The translations under genes were made by a program, and so were the position numbers. Positions 63,868 to 64,000 of a DNA stretch of 64,000 nt are shown here, one piece after another. The notes below the pieces were generated by a model. The model was not told the DNA's origin. It did not search any database and saw nothing but the letters and a program-made list of their open reading frames with translations. Source of the stretch: Lepturacanthus savala (lineage: Eukaryota; Chordata; Actinopteri; Scombriformes; Trichiuridae); contig CM060470.1 in NCBI GenBank assembly GCA_030544235.1, positions 19,966,356 through 20,030,355 on the forward strand, read 5' to 3'. How positions within the stretch are numbered: position 1 is the stretch's first letter; each line of letters starts with the position of its first letter.

Positions 63868-64000
63868 GTGAGTACTCATTACCAACTACGTCATTTGTAC
63901 ATAAATAAATACATTTCGTGAAATCCTCTTTTCTTCTGTCAGATGAGAAGATAGATAAAAGCATTATCTCTGCTAATCATGTATAGTAATAGGTCCATGA

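Noticed and set aside
63943..63987. Possible next exon after a ctgtcag acceptor near the right edge
   Set aside because: In the frame carried from exon 80 it reads DEKIDKSIISANHV and then a stop, with no Fn3 start pattern (PPGxP). A decoy AG is more likely.

Overview
The window is a single plus-strand stretch of one enormous vertebrate muscle gene: titin (ttn), in the part that codes for the A-band rod. I recognise 80 coding exons (positions 81 to 63867). They encode about 138 tandem modules, roughly 100 fibronectin type III (Fn3) and 38 I-set immunoglobulin (Ig) domains. Neither end of the gene is here: the first exon starts in the middle of an Fn3 domain and the last intron runs off the right edge. 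Many introns are only 80-130 bp, and the interspersed repeats (a Tc1-like MITE, hAT-type elements, fish-style LINEs, GT and TCTA microsatellites) suggest a ray-finned fish. Fish usually carry two tandem titin genes; I cannot tell which paralogue this is.

Layout. Positions 81-23.8 kb are the D-zone, built from seven-domain super-repeats (Ig-Fn-Fn-Fn-Ig-Fn-Fn). The window opens inside the first one visible (called D1 here), followed by five complete ones (D2-D6). A four-domain module (Ig-Fn-Fn-Fn, 23.8-25.36 kb) leads into the C-zone, whose super-repeat has eleven domains (Ig-Fn-Fn-Ig-Fn-Fn-Fn-Ig-Fn-Fn-Fn). C1 (25.48-30.40 kb) and C2 (31.70-40.78 kb) are split over many exons. C3 to C7 lie entirely in one giant exon of 17,094 bp (40481-57574). 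C8 is finished by exons 71-79, and exon 80 carries the first six domains of C9. Exon lengths and reading phases add up without a break across all 80 exons, so the coding frame is intact.

How it works. In the sarcomere this part of titin lies along the myosin thick filament. The seven- and eleven-domain periodicities are thought to act as a ruler for myosin and, in the C-zone, for myosin-binding protein C. The window therefore codes part of one mechanical scaffold rather than a set of interacting genes.

Non-coding content. The largest intron (32483-36647) holds a nested pair of retrotransposon relics: an antisense L1-like LINE interrupted by a second LINE that keeps its endonuclease part but has lost its reverse transcriptase. 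Other introns hold a Tc1/mariner-type MITE with perfect inverted ends, a hAT-type element with an exact 8-bp target duplication, and microsatellites, one of which replaces the polypyrimidine tract of a 3' splice site. I found no RNA gene, CRISPR array, second protein-coding gene or evidence of a new biological system.
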